Shown: positions 33,248-46,369, counted from the first letter of the stretch. The stretch is DNA of 64,000 bases from Hsuehochloa calcarea (GCA_036346395.1 CM070594.1:32087385-32151384), one strand, 5' to 3'. Numbers and translations: made by a program. Notes: generated by a model not told the origin, from the sequence alone.

Positions 33248-35225
33248 TCATTTTTCAACCTCACGCCAATGTAAATCAATCAAATGCCCACTTTTCTTGC
33301 AATAAGTGCAATGGTACTTGGTACCACTAGAGGAGGCACCATTTGAATTAATACAAGGTTGGGCAAAACCTGCAGATTTAAAAGATGTTTTTGCAGGTTG
33401 GGTTTTGAATTCAATTAAACCTTTTTCCAAGACTTGAATGACTTGTGGCTTTGAATTGTCTTGAAAAGAATTGAATACTAAACCTTGCTTCTTATAAGGA
33501 GTTTTAGACTTGTCAAGAATCATGTTTAATTGTTTCTTACCTTTAGAAAATTTCTCTAATGTATCATGAAGGGAAGCATTTTCTTTTCTCAAACTAACAC
33601 AAGCATCACAAGTTTTATCCATAGATTTCTCCTTATATAAAGCAATTTCAAGCATAAGAGCGGAACAAGAAGCACAAATAGTATTTTCAATATTGTCCTT
33701 AAGTTTAGCATATTTGACTCTAACAGCTTCTAAGATATCTTTGATTTCACGTTCTTTCTCTAAGCATGAAGTACAAGGGCTAGAATCAAACACATCAAAA
33801 GCAATCAATTTACTAGATTCTAAACATTTTTCACAAGGAGCACTTTTAATTTCATTTAGTTCAGATCTAGCATTCTCAAGTTGTTGTATAGAAATATTAT
33901 AAGTAGATTGTAACTTGGCAATTTCTGAATGCATAGCATTACAAGATAAATATTCATCAGGTTCAAGAGGCTTAGCATTTTTAAGCTCTACTTTCAGTTT
34001 GTTAATCTTTGACTCTGATTTCTTATTTTTTGTCATGACAAATTCTAGCGCTTCATCTTGACTAAGCAATTGCTCAACTATAGAATCATATTTAACAGAA
34101 AGCTCATCATAATAAAAGATACCTCATTATCATCAATGTCGTCGTTGTCACCATGAAGCACATGCCGCTGAAGTCCTTGGCCTTCCCTTTCTTTTTGCCT
34201 TGAGGGATCTCCTCCTCCTTGTCCTCTCACTCCCGGAATCCACATCGCTCAAGGATTGATCCTCAAAAGCGGCAAGGACCCGGTGAGCGACCTTCACAAG
34301 TTTATTAGCCTCATACCTTGATTTGTTGAAAGGGGGCTTCTTCCAAGTTGGCTTTCCTTCCTTATGATTGCTCTTACCTTTCACTTGGGGCAATTTGCGG
34401 ATATGATTGAGCTCACCACATTCATAGCATGTCACCGACCACCTCTCTTTTGTTTCTCACAATATTGTAGGCCCGTGTGAATTTTTTAGCTAGGAGAGCT
34501 AACTCGTCTCAGAATACTTTCAAGCTCCTCCTCGTAAATCGCAGATAAGCAAGTAAATGAAAAATCGTAAAAGATTCAAGAGTACCATCAAGACCTTTTG
34601 AGAGGATCATCTATCAATGCCATGTTCTCTTTCTTAGGATGATCAACTCTTTTAATTTCATGAGTCTTGAGTTTACTATAAAGCAATTCTAAAGTAAGAC
34701 TTGAAAGATCAACATTCTCCTCTATAGCAAGAGCCTTCATCTCCCACTCCTTGGTGTTGATTGCGACCAAGAGATGGGTGGCATTTTCAGATTGAGAATA
34801 TTCAATATCAACGACTTTCATTTGATTAATTACTTTATTAAAGCGATGAAAATGTCATCGATGCTCTCTCGTGACGCATCTCGAATTTATTGTATTCACG
34901 CTTGTAAACTGCTTGGTGCACTTTTTGATTTGGGACGAACCTCATGATATGTTTCGAGAGTGTTCCAAATTTCGTGAGCAAGTGGCAAGATTGCAAATGC
35001 GATCATATTCTTGTCTACCAAGTGCACCATATAAAAGATTTTTGGCCTTGTTGTTGTTTGCCACAAGAATCACAAACCGGTGTTGCAATTTCAGAATAAC
35101 CGGTGGGCTCTAACAACATCCCAAATAGCTTGTCCTCACTCTCAAGAAAGACTCGTGATACGATTCTTCCAATAGGCATAGTCGTGCCCATCGAAGATAT
35201 GCGGTTTAGTAGAAAACTTATCCAT
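33248..35225 (-). pseudogene. Gag of copia D with coiled coil and CxxC repeats
   Basis: The start codon is at 35225 (MDKFSTKPHIFDGHDYAYWK), six codons into a typical copia gag N terminus, with a frameshift soon after. Blocks at 35239-35015 and 34821-34588 carry the gag core (ATHLLVAINTKEWEM). A knuckle at about 34435 reads CYECGELNHIRKLP with the last Cys lost. From 34069 to 33248 a 273-residue frame forms a coiled coil with four evenly arranged C-x2-C pairs (79/82, 99/102, 132/135, 154/157) and ends in a second knuckle, CTYCKKSGHLIDLHW, whose final Cys is His. Two knuckles plus a long coiled coil fit the Maximus/SIRE gag. At least three frame breaks are present. Confidence 0.8.
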
Positions 35226-35269
35226 CGCCTAAATTTCAAAGGACCAGGTTAAGATCAAGAGTGAACTAA

Positions 35270-35283
35270 CCGGCTCGATACCA
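35270..35283 (-). other. Primer-binding site of copia D
   Basis: On the minus strand TGGTATCGAGCCGG lies two bases after the 5' LTR end. Confidence 0.85.
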
Positions 35284-35285
35284 CT

Positions 35286-37032
35286 TGTTGGACCAAAAGG
35301 CGACTAGAGGGGGTGAATAGGAGCACGCTTACTTTTTCCCAAATAATGAATTCAACATAATTTCACTCCAATAGCTATTAGGAAGCTATGAAGATCAATA
35401 TACCAGTACAGCGGAAGACTAGTATTGAATCCAATTAAACCCCTAAGCAATGCGACAAAAATCAGCAAGAATCAAAACTAACAGAGACTGGCCGGTCTGA
35501 CCGGTACCAAATCGGTCTGACCTCTGGTGTGGGGCGGTCGGACCGGCACCAAATCGGTCTGACCTCTGGTGTGGGGCGGTCCGACCGCAGCTCGAACGAT
35601 AAAAAATACCGATGATGAAGTTGCAATTAGGTCTAACTTTTGATTCTCAACTCCAAACTTCACGAAACTTTGCACACACCTTCTCTATGATATTAAGGAC
35701 CTATTACAATCAACAATTATGATAATTCTTGGATGAACAAAGATCGTTTATGATCTGATTGAAGAAGGGTGCAAAACCGGGCAAAAGAGAAAACTAGATC
35801 CAATCGCTTGCTCGTGGGTGATTGATGATCAATTTGATCCTAGATGGGTTCCCACACATCACAGCAAGCTAATCCATGTGAAAGAATCAATCACAAACTC
35901 GCGGAACAAAGAAAGCCCTAAAATCATGAAATTGAAAGAAAGAACGAAAAGAGACTTATCTCAAGCAAACCTTGCATATATTAAGAACGTGATTGTTGTT
36001 GGATTACACCCACACCATCATGGATCAGTGCTCAATCCAAGATCACGAAATTCTCCTCAAACCATGAAAAGCCCTAGCCTCCACCTCAACTCCCCCTAAG
36101 CCAATTAGGGTTTGAAAGCAACAAAAGAGGTGAAAAACAGCGAGAGAGGGGTGCAGCCACCACCTCCTCCTATTTATAGTGGAGGCCTAGAACTCTCTAG
36201 GGTTTGACTCAATTGGGCTCCCGTTAAGGCCCACTAACAAACGGGTCACACACGCACGCTTCGCAAAGCGCCGTCTTTAACTTTTGACCTAAACCGCTTC
36301 ACCATGCACCATGGATTTGCCAATAGGTCACCCTTGTCCATCTTGTGTCACGCTTGAGTCATTGACCTCACCCGGTATCGCCGATCGCTCGACCTCAACT
36401 CTCCAAGTCTAGTCCCGATCCTCCTCGCCGTTGACCGTCGTTGACCACCAAACAACCTGCACAACCATAGACAAGCAAACACGAATTCGGGAACAAGTTC
36501 TTCACAACTTGACCCATGTTAGTCAAAACATGCATCATGCAAACCATATGCCACGATACCAATGACTTTGACCTAACAAAACAATATCGCCACGAAGTTG
36601 GCGGACGTTCAAGTCAATACCGGTCTGACCGCTCCATGTGAGCGGTCGGACCGCCTCCGCCGGTCGGACCGCTCCCGTGAGCGGTCGGACCGCCTAAAGA
36701 CTTAGCTGAAATTCATGCCCCAAATTCAAACCTTCGAAACTTAAAACGAATAGAACTTCTTACTGGAGACTCCAAAAATCATGAGACCAAGTGCATTGGG
36801 ATCCCCTCACTTGCCTACAACACCTATTTTTGGCCCACTCGTTTTGACCACTTTTAGGTCACACCGGTCCGATCACAAGACATGGCGGTCCGACCGATTT
36901 GGGACCGGTCGGACCACCCCTGTCCAAAATGCCTGAAGCTTTGTCGAAAACTCGTGAAACGACAAACCGTAAACACCATTGCCAATTATCACATCATCCT
37001 AAGATCTGGAGCATATCCCCATGATATCCACA
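35286..37032 (-). repeat. 5' LTR of copia D
   Basis: 1747 bp, same ends as the 3' LTR. It has extra GGTCNGACC repeats at 35488-35590 and clusters at 36619-36694 and 36862-36918. LTR divergence is visible at many sites, so the insertion is older than gypsy B. Confidence 0.92.
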
Positions 37033-37516
37033 ATTGCAAATATTGCATTTCTGCAAAAAAAAACCCACAGAAGTCATTCCTTTGGAATAATCCGTCATCT
37101 ATAAATTGCATTCTGTGGTATCACTTGCGAGTACAGTTGTGTACTCATACTTGCTATAAACAATCAACAGAAGTGGAAGAATCGTCAGTCAACAGGGTCT
37201 ACTTCAAGGATCGTGGAGAACTAGGTCGTGCTACCCCAGTCGATTGCCTGTGGGCACATGGATGAGCTTTACTGAAGTTATTCCGTTACATTCCGCTGCA
37301 GTTTTATTGAGCTATTTGTCTTATGAGACATTAATTGTAAGCTTTGACCTTAAGGTCTTTACTCTGATAATTATTGTTATTTGTTTATTTATTAGTCATC
37401 TTTGCATATGGAAATGATACTTTATCGATGTTGCCACTATGTGCACTAGCGTGATCCTGGACTAGTGCAGTATACACAGCGGGTCCAGATTTGCATATTT
37501 GGGTCCCGACAAGCAA

Positions 37517-38424
37517 GCTACCAAATTTCAAGTTGGTGAAGTTTCATTGTGTGAAATAATTAAAAGAATAGGTCTAGTAATGTATATGTATGTTGTTTTG
37601 TTTCTGGATGTCAAAATGTAGCTGGTAGACCACTTTGTCCTCAACCCGATACCTACGTCTGTCTGCCATCGGCAGTGTACAAGACACTAGCCGGGATCAA
37701 GAAGGAAATGTAGAAGAAAACTGCAACAGATGTAAAGCTTAAAATGCGAAACGATGTGCTTGTTCTAAACGATCGTAGTTCAATATGATTCGCTAAATTT
37801 TAAGTGCAATTTGAGTCGATGTCTATGACAATGTGTTTAATGCAATTTGTCCATGAGCGTATTATTATATCAATGTTGCTTGAATGTGAAAGGTTCCAAA
37901 AATGTGTGAAATCAAGTTTAGAGGCCATGTTGTATGCAAGAATTGTTGTATGGAAGCATTAATACGCAAATGAATAGTGTAAGATTGTGGAATGCAAATG
38001 GGGTGGTGCTAGCTACTTACTCTTGTTCTGGTCCTCGAAGAAGAAATTGATCCTGTTTGCAGTGAATATTTGGCATGAACTAAATGTGTCAGGTTGTTGA
38101 ATGAACAATATCAGGTTCTTCCGTGTTTTTGTGTCGTTCAGTGTTTTTGCGTTCCATTGTTGATATTAATTTCTATTCATAATTTTAGAATGTTTATTAT
38201 CGTGTTCTTACTTGTTCTTCGATTGCATGCATGAATAGACCTTCGTCGTCAGGTCGATCATGCTTCTAGCAAGGTCGATAACAATCACAAAGTTGGTTCA
38301 GCGGTTGCAGGGCATATTGGACATGTACGATTGGTAGCTAAATCATGATAGTTGTCTCCACCAAATTGAGTTATCCTTCTCATCGAAAGATCGGGACACC
38401 CATTGTCGCATCAGACTCTGACCA
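37517..38424. other. Unassigned stretch right of solo LTR C
   Basis: No open frame longer than background, no repeat partner in the window and no recognisable RNA gene. It is the continuation of 22345-22974 once solo LTR C is removed. Confidence 0.4.
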
Positions 38425-41400
38425 TGATACATAAAGCGAGTAACTCGCTCGTAAAGATGTTCAGTCATCTAATCTAGTGGATGAGCCTTCTGAACCCAAA
38501 GTGGAGAGCAAGGAGAGGACAGCTCATGTTTGACATCCGAAGGTGCTGCTGATGTTGATGAAGATGCAGTAGGAGCCTCAACTAAAGGTGAAGCAGTGGA
38601 AGCAGGTTCTTCAACTTGAACTGAAGCTACAACAGTAAGCGGGAGACCATCATCATCACCATCCTCATCTTCGTCCAGAAAGACGCTCTCTGTCGCTTGT
38701 GAGTCACCTCAAACGTCCGATCTAGCTCCGGGTCTAGTCTCACCAAAGGTTATATTGCATGTCTCTATGATCATGTTAGTTTCAAGATTAAGAACTCGAA
38801 AGCCCCTCGAATGTGCAGGACATCCTAGAAATAAGCCATTAAAAGTCATAGACTCAAATTTATCCAGATTTACTGTCTTGAGAATGAAACACTTGGCTCC
38901 AAAGACTCTAAAGTGAGAAACTGAGGGTTTTCTTCTAAACTGAAGCTCATATGATGTTTGTCCAAAGATGATATCAAGAAGACACGATTGGCAATCAGAA
39001 AAGTTGTAGTAGCTTTGGCCTAAAACCTCCTCGGAGTGTTATACTCATCTAACATCGTCCTAGCCAACTCGATCAAGGTCCTATTCTTCATTTCCACCAC
39101 ACTATTTTGTTTCAGAAACGTATAGAGAGAACTGATGATCAATACCACACTCAGTACAAAAAGAGGCAAATGAGGTATTCTTGAACTCCGTGCCAATGTC
39201 ACTGCGAATTGCTTTCAATGCACTAGGAAGTTTAGGAGCGAAGCGAAGAACAAGATCATGAAAATGATCAAAAACTTCATCCTTTGAAGTAACAAAGAAC
39301 ACCAAAGAATATATCGATAAATCATGGACTATGGCAACATCGTCCATGTGCAACAACCATTTCGGCACATCAGCCATGACGAAAGTCAATGAAGGGTGTG
39401 AGACGGCAACTTGCATGGCATGCCTATAGGGTGCACATACGCTTGGAGGCTTTGATTTTAGGCAAACCTCTCGTGAGATCAAAGCTGCTAACTCACGTCA
39501 GATGATCACAACCAATGTGCCCCAAACGTTGGTGCCAAAGTCAGAACTCAAAAGAAAAAGCAAGTAAGCACTTTAGAAAACCAGTAAGGGATTCAGAAAA
39601 GTTAGCTCTAGATATCCTACCAACTTTAGAAATCCCAAAGAAGATCTTACCTCAAGAATCAAGCACACGATAAGCATTTTTCTTGAAATAAGTCTCGTAG
39701 CCATCATCAAGAAGTTGTGAGTCAGAGAGCAAGTTATGCCACAGCTTGTCCATAAGGGCGATGTCCTTCAGGATGAACTTGTCATTCACTCTGATTGATC
39801 CCGTTCCTTCAATCCGCCCTTGTGTATCATCTCCAAAGGTGATGAAGTCACCACCCTTCGTCTACGTGGAGGGGAACCATCTTAAATCCCCGATCATGTG
39901 GCGTGAAAACCCGGAGACAACGAAGGCCACGTGTTGTTCCCCTTCCACGACGAACCTAAAAGTCAAGACACAGAAGATTGATGTGCCTCAATAGTGGGTT
40001 TAGTTAACCATGACTTGGGAACCCAGTACTAAGACATGGGTCTATGAGTGGCAAATGAAGAAGAATTGTTAGCCTTGAATCTACTTTAAGTTCTATCATG
40101 AGAAACATTCACAAGAACATGAGATGCATTCTGTCTAGGAACATCATGATGATGAGCATGTGAGTTAAATCCTAGTTCAGGATTGTTCTTCCCTACATGA
40201 TTGTTCCTCACAAAGGCTCTAGCTTGATGCGAAGAAATTCTAGCAAGGTTCTTCCTAGCATTATTCAACCTACGCCAATAGAATTCAAGAAAACATACAT
40301 CCCTCTTACAATAGGTGCAATGGTACTTGGTACCACTAGGAGATGCACCTTTTGAGTCAGAGATTGTTTGGGCAAAACCTACCGATTTCAAAAGAATATT
40401 CGCAAGCTGGGTTTTGAACTCAACCAAGCATCTTCCAAGACTTGAATGGCATTTGGCTTCAACTTCTACTTAGCAAAGTTGTATCCTAACCCTTGCTTCC
40501 CACAAAGAGTTTTGGACTTACCAGGAATCATGTTCAACTGTTTCTTATTGTTCAAAAAAAATTTCAAAGTGTCCTTGAGATAAGCATTTTCAGTTTCAAG
40601 TTTAGGTCATAATTCACAAGTTTTAGCCTTAATGGCTCTAGCATGTTTCTCCTTATGAATAGCAACTTCAAGCTTAACATCCTCAAATGAGGTGCAAGAT
40701 GTAGAGTTAATGTTGTCCTTAAGGTTTTCAAACTTGACTCTAAATGCGTCTAGCATATCTTTCATTTCTCGCTCACGTTCTAAGCAAAAAGAACAAGCAC
40801 TAGAGTCAACCTTCTCATAAGCTACCAACTTGCTAGACTCTGAGCATTTTTTATGCAGAGTTTATTTAAATTCAATTAACTCAACCTTAACATTTTCTAG
40901 TTGGTGTAAGGTAATGTCATGAGTATTTTGCAATTTAGCAATTTCATAATGTAAAGCATGGTAAGAAGCACATTCATCAATCACAACGTCCTTAGTGTTA
41001 GCAAGTTCTAGTGTAAGACTATCAACTTGAGATTCTAAGTCCTTAGCTTTAGCCATGATCAACTCAAGCGTCTTACCCTGACTAATCAATTCCTCATACA
41101 TTCCATCCTACCGCATAGAGAGGACTTCGTAGGAGGGAGGTACCTCATTGGTGTTGTTGTCATCGACAGAGTCGGTCATGACGCACATACAGGTGAAGTC
41201 CTTGACCATAGCCTTTCCCTTGTCTTTCGCTCGAGGAGTCTCCACATCCTTGTGAGTGGCCTTTACAATCTTGGCGGCATCGAACTTCCCCTTGTTTCCT
41301 TGCGGGCTTCTCCTCCTTGTGGTTGCCCTTACCCTTGAGCTTGGGGTAGTTAGCCCAAATGTTGTAGAGCTCACTACACTCATAGCATGTTACCAGGCCT

Positions 41401-41608
41401 CCTCTCTTCTTGTTCCTCACATTGTTGTAGGCTTGTATAAACTTTTTGGCTAAGAGGGCTAACTTATGTTCAGGAATGGACTCAAACTCCTCTTATTTAA
41501 TGGCCGAAAGGCATGCAAGTGAAAAGCTCGATGTGTTAGAAGAACCATCAAGAACCCTCTACAGGGGATCGGCTACCAAGGCTATGTTCTCCTTCTTAGG
41601 ATGATCAA
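38425..41608 (-). mobile_element. Copia fragment E, main part (related to D)
   Basis: The order and sequence parallel copia D on the minus strand: 38425-38720 matches 31270-31540, then integrase (39020-39482), pre-integrase and protease remnants (39490-39960), gag coiled coil (40607-41101) and knuckles. No LTR is present; the left end is cut near 38425. After the solo LTR F insertion the gag sequence resumes at 46200. It is much more decayed than D. Confidence 0.8.
39020..41420 (-). pseudogene. Decayed gag-protease-integrase of copia E
   Basis: Integrase keeps LLHMDDV and AIRSDIGTEFKN but the Glu region reads VVEMKNRTLIELART in another frame, with ERKNR changed to EMKNR. The gag part has KYHCTYCKRDVCFLEFYW (a knuckle with altered spacing), a coiled coil with ACSFCLEREREMKDML, and a first knuckle CYECSELYNIWANYP with His and Cys lost. 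Frames change at least six times between 41420 and 39020, and no domain is complete. The parallel to copia D at 31730-34435 is clear in order and wording, so it is a second member of the same lineage, not a duplicate of D itself. Confidence 0.78.
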
Positions 41609-44600
41609 ATTGAGGACCCAGGGTATTTAACTTGTAATACTTAACCATTAAGATGATCCTAGCATTACAAATCAAATATCACGGCTCTTGGCGTATATGT
41701 ACTTCCCAGAAGTGCAGTACACATACCCCATACAAAAATCAGGCATCAATTCCATTCAACACATAGAATCCAAAGCACAACTAAATAATTCAAAAAACAT
41801 ACATAATAGAGAGTTATTACAAAAGGGGCCGACCGGCCAACTGGCAACTAAAGAGTCTTAAAATAATAGCGGAAGCAAGGTGCCATAAGATGGCGATAAA
41901 CAAAAGCCAATTAGTGTGCCTTCAACCCACAAGGTAACCAACCGGGCCACCAACCTAGTCGTCGAAACCACCGCACATCTCGCAAAAGTAGGACCCTTGG
42001 GGTTCCACTTCCTCCTCTGCAACAATTTATTAAGCAAAACAAATGAGTACAAAAATGTACTCGCAAGACTTACGTGTAGGGTAACAGACCTTTACATAGC
42101 TGCATGCAAGCTTATTTAAGTGGAGGAGACTCTATACTTATTTTCAACATAAAGTAAGTTTTCATTTGTAATAATGTAATAGATTTAAAGCAATTTTACA
42201 ATCTATTTTTATTTGACCAAAACAGCAATATAAAAGTAACGATAACAACAAGACATCCTGGAAATGGCTAACCCAATAGCCACCACAACAATAGCATGAA
42301 TTCCCCATTCATACCACCCATATCAAGTTTTAGTTAAATGTTGTAGTCTAGTTCTCACGGGGTGTATCCAAGCGTGTCCATAACCTAGGACGAGGCTATT
42401 CGAATAGTTTGAACCCTGCAGGGGTGTACCAATGTTCCCACATGTCAAACCGCTCCTTAATGCCACGCGATAAAGCACACTTCCTTGGTATGCCGGCAGA
42501 ACTAAGTCCTACGAGACGTTTACAATATTGTGCATTAACTACGAGTCGCCCATATGGGAGGAAGCCCCATACGTTGATGCGGAGTCATCAAAGATGCTCA
42601 CCTCCTTATAAAGGACGATGCTCCTTGCAGTGGGTAACCACCACTACTGCTCACCCAAACACACAAGTTTTCTTTTTCAACACAACGCACACAACCACCA
42701 TGCGACCCGGAGCTAACACATGCCAAAATACTAAGTCAAGACAGGTACCATATATAACCCTCTCATGTGGTTAGTACGCAAATTGCTCGGTACGGTGGAG
42801 CAAGTAACTCGGTCCTTGATTGACTTGGGTACCATTCCATCACACCCTAAGATCACACCATCAACCATTGTGCCCAAGTCTCAAACATTTTAATTTTTTT
42901 ATTTTCAGTTTTTTTTTACTTTATAAAGTAACAAAGCACAAAGTGTTGATCATAATGATAATGATAATTTTGTGTGATCAAGGTTATCGACTAAGTAGAT
43001 AACCGCCCAAATCTACTGGTAGCTAAGCATTTCTAAGCATGACACCGAAAGACGATAAAAGAGCATAATTAAACCACCGGGCTCTAATTCACCAACGATA
43101 TTAATAACTTATGTTTTGTGGCAGGGGATAACAATTTAAGGGCATCCATGCAATAGGAATAGCTACCTCTAATTAGGAAAATTACTTTGACACAAAAGCA
43201 TGCATACATACAATTTGTAAACAAAGTATTAGACTTGAAAGTAATGGGACATTTATGATCAAACTGCTTGCCTTTCTGGGGATAACCATCTTGCTGCAGA
43301 GGGTCACTCGTGCAATCAATAATTTTGTTGGAACCGAGCGAAAGAAGTCGAAATCACAATAAGAACGAATAACACAAAAATGAACCAAAAAGTCATCCAA
43401 AAATCATGAAAAATTCACAGAAGGTAGAGCATGATTTTAGGTGAATTAAGCAATAAGAATAATTTTATTTGGATGTTCTATGCAAAAGTTATGACAGTTT
43501 GAATGTCAGTTTTCCATAAATTTCAAATAAATTCTACCGGTTAATGTTCATTCGAATTAATTATTTTGGTGAAAACTTCCAGAGTAGTGGTGCACTTGAA
43601 CTTTTTATGGTAGACATAGCACCTCATTATATGAACAATGGAATTTGATTCACATCATTAGGAGCTAATATGAATTTTTTATGATTTTTCAAAGTTATGA
43701 AAGTAGAACAGAAGTTTCATGCAAAATAAGATTTTCAGTAACAGTAGCATGCTCACAACCTATTTTAAAATAAACTACACCAACATGGAATTTTAACGAA
43801 ATTGAGTTTACTCTTTTTGGAGTTACAAAGAAATACTAATGCATTTTTGAAGTTAAAGCAATTTTTAGTGCAACAATAATACTAAACCTAAAGTAATTTT
43901 GCTAAAAGTGATTTCTGGAACAGTAACAAGGTTCAAACCATTTTTACAATAAAGTACATGCAAGAATGAATCTAGTAAAATTTGAATCATCAAATTTAGA
44001 GCTAAAATGAATTACTTATGCAATTTTGAAGTTAATGCATTTTTCAGTTCATACATAAAGCATTTCAGATTTTATAAAACCTAAAAGACTTTTTACACCC
44101 AGCCGAAGCTAGCCACGGTCACTGACTCGTGGGTCCCTTAACAGTGTCGTACCGAAATCAAAACCCGAATAGAAAATTCGGCCTGACAGGTGGGGTCCAC
44201 ATGTCATACGCACGGCTCATGGAATAGTGCGTAGACTTTCTAGTCCACGTCTGGTCCACGAGTTCCCGGACTGTGCACTAAACCCTATGGCCCACATGTC
44301 ATACACAGAGATGACCGGGATTTACCCCTCGCTTACTGTGCTCGGCCCCACATGTAAGTCACACAGAAACCAGCCTTAAGACAGCCATTAACTACTAAGC
44401 AATCATTAGCAGTTAATGAATGAGATTTCATCTTAATGACGATGCTACAGTACTGTCAAAAATCCGACAATACGGCTCTGGCTTCGCCGGACTCTCACCG
44501 GCGTTCCCGGGCACGGCGGTGCGGGTTAAGGGCATGGACGGGTTCACAATACTTTTGCGCACCCAACGGTGGTACTCACGGTGGTGGCCGGCCGAGGGCG

Positions 44601-46199
44601 CGCGCATGAGGAAGGCGGAGGAGCTATGGCTAAACGCACGCGGCACAAACGAGCTCCGCGATCGTCTAGGGAAACAAAGCCCTTTGCAACAACAAGGCCT
44701 GAGAGGCTACCCGAGCGAGGAGAGACTCGGAGGAGGTCGGAGTTGGGCGGCGACGAGGATGGTGACGCGGCGCGGTGCTTCACCGAGGAGAGCTCGCCAG
44801 TGAAGGAGACAGGAATGAGTGGTAGAGAGAGCTCAAGGCGGCCCACAAATGGTGTGCAAGCAAGGAATCGGCAAGGAGCTTAACACACCGGAGATGGGGA
44901 AGAACGGAGCTCTGCGGTGGCTCGAACAAACTCGGATTTTTCAGGCTCCTGTGAACCGACGGCAAAATAGAGTGAGGGGAAAGACTAAACAAGTCAAGGC
45001 ACGGCTGGTGATGCACTTGAGCGAGGATGGAACTCACCGGACACCGTGTTAGCACGGCGGTGGCTCTGGGTGTGAGCTCTACAGCCGCAGAGAGCTTGAC
45101 TGTGTCCCAGGCGCTACAAGCCAAGGCAGGGCCACACGTTAGCAAAAATAGAACCAGGGAGGAACGGAGATGGAGCAGGAGGCGGAAGCACAGAGCTTAC
45201 CCAAGAGAGAGATCTCGCCTCCTTTCCCTCGGCCACCGAGAGGGACAGTGAGAGCTTGCAGGCGAGGGAGATGGAGTTATAGAGCTCCAACTGCCGGGAA
45301 GGAGACGGCGTGAAGAGGCGACGCTCCAGGATTGGTTAGCCGGGACGATGGATCCACGGCGCCAACGGAGCAGCGCAGAGCTTCTGCGGCGCGTGGCGCT
45401 CAAGCTCTGTGCGCTTAGCGAGCTGGAGAAGACGGGTCTGACGAGTGGGCCCCGTGGTGTCAGCGACTCACGGTTCGAACGGCTGCAGCACGACAAGTGG
45501 CCTGGTCCGGGGTCTTGGACCGTTCAATCGGAAATGGAGGGCTCAGATTTGCAGGGAAAAATCTGGCGCGGTCCGAACGGGTGCGGAACCAGGACCGAAG
45601 GATCTCCATCGGACGCTCACATGCGAAGCGGTTAGTTGGTTGGGCTGAGCCGAGGGAGCCGGGTCAGAGTATGACTCAGGTTCGAGCTCGAGGAACAGTG
45701 ATTCCAGATTTGAATTAAGAAGGCTGAGATGAATTGGGAATTTATAGAGGTAGCTCCACAGCTCCAAAAATTCTGAAATTTTTAAGGAGGATTTATGTTT
45801 CAGAGGAAAACCTTGTGTAATTTTTCTAGGAATTTTCATGTAGTTCATTGTTCTCTAGAAAATTCACAAGAGGCTGTCCTAGGGGTTTGACCAGAATTCA
45901 AACTGGCTTGACTAGCTCTTTTGAAATAGCAAATAAAATCTAAGAATTAAGAGATTTTTCAGAGAGGTTACTGGGATGGCCTAGATGATAGGAAAAATAT
46001 TTATAGAGGATGATCACAAGATTAGATTTGAAAGTTTTCAAGGATTAAGCTTCCACCAAATGAAACATTGGCCTTATCAAATAGGAAACACTAAGGGAAA
46101 TTTCTAGAAAATTTCAAATGACATAATGAGGCATCAAAAGTTTTAATTTATCCTCATTTTATTACATTTGAAATACACACCATTGTTTGGGATGTTACA
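41609..46199 (-). mobile_element. Solo LTR F (4.6 kb) inside copia E
   Basis: On the minus strand it starts TGTAACATCCCAAACAATGG and ends GGGTCCTCAAT. ATCAA lies outside both ends (41604-41608, 46200-46204). The terminal CA appears changed to AT when compared with the LTR at 1-247. No primer site or protein domain lies within, so it is a solo LTR. A GC-rich leader (44420-45700, minus strand) follows a TATA-like 'ctataact' near 45275. The frames at 44420-45848 exist on both strands of this GC-rich part and are not supported as genes. Confidence 0.82.
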
Positions 46200-46369
46200 A
46201 TCAACTATCTTAATCGCATGTTCTTGAGCTTGCTATAAGCAACTCCAAAGATCAGATAAATTGACATTCTCCTCAATGGCAATAGCATTCATCTCCCACT
46301 CCTTGGTGTTGATAGCAGCCAAGAGATGGGTAGCATTCTCGGATTGAGAATACTCAATGCTAACTACCC
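46200..46369 (-). mobile_element. Copia fragment E, gag remainder
   Basis: The minus-strand frame has VSIEYSQSENATHLLAAINTKEWEM, matching copia D gag at 34588-34821. It joins the part ending at 41608 once solo LTR F is removed. Similarity stops near 46369. Confidence 0.8.

Larger units (their letters stand above)
26200..37032 (-). mobile_element. Ty1/copia retrotransposon D (Maximus/SIRE-like), inactive
   Basis: It is complete between LTRs on the minus strand, with ATTGC directly outside both ends (26195-26199, 37033-37037). On the minus strand the order is 5' LTR, primer site, gag, protease, integrase, RT, RNaseH, a 1.8-kb 3' region, polypurine tract and 3' LTR. Integrase before RT marks Ty1/copia. 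Long LTRs (1.7 kb), the primer site TGGTATCGAGCCGG and repeated GGGGGAG tracts after the stop fit the Maximus/SIRE lineage. Length is 10.8 kb. All genes have lesions. It sits inside solo LTR C. Confidence 0.9.
22975..37511 (+). mobile_element. Solo LTR C, split by copia element D
   Basis: The LTR starts TGTAAAATCCCAAAATTTGG at 22975 and ends GGGTCCCGACA at 37511. AGCAA lies directly outside both ends (22970-22974, 37512-37516). Without copia D it would be about 3.7 kb. No primer site or internal gene lies between the ends, so this is a solo LTR left by LTR-LTR recombination of a gypsy-type element. A TATA box (23447-23454, TATAAATA) precedes a GC-rich leader (23460-23880) with splice-like 'ggtgagt' at 23740, as in other long-LTR gypsy families. 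The frames 23343-23955 are leader, not a host gene. Confidence 0.85.

Noticed and set aside
44420..45848. GC-rich frames of about 70-130 codons
   Set aside because: They overlap on both strands within the leader of solo LTR F, with no start context, motif or splice pattern.
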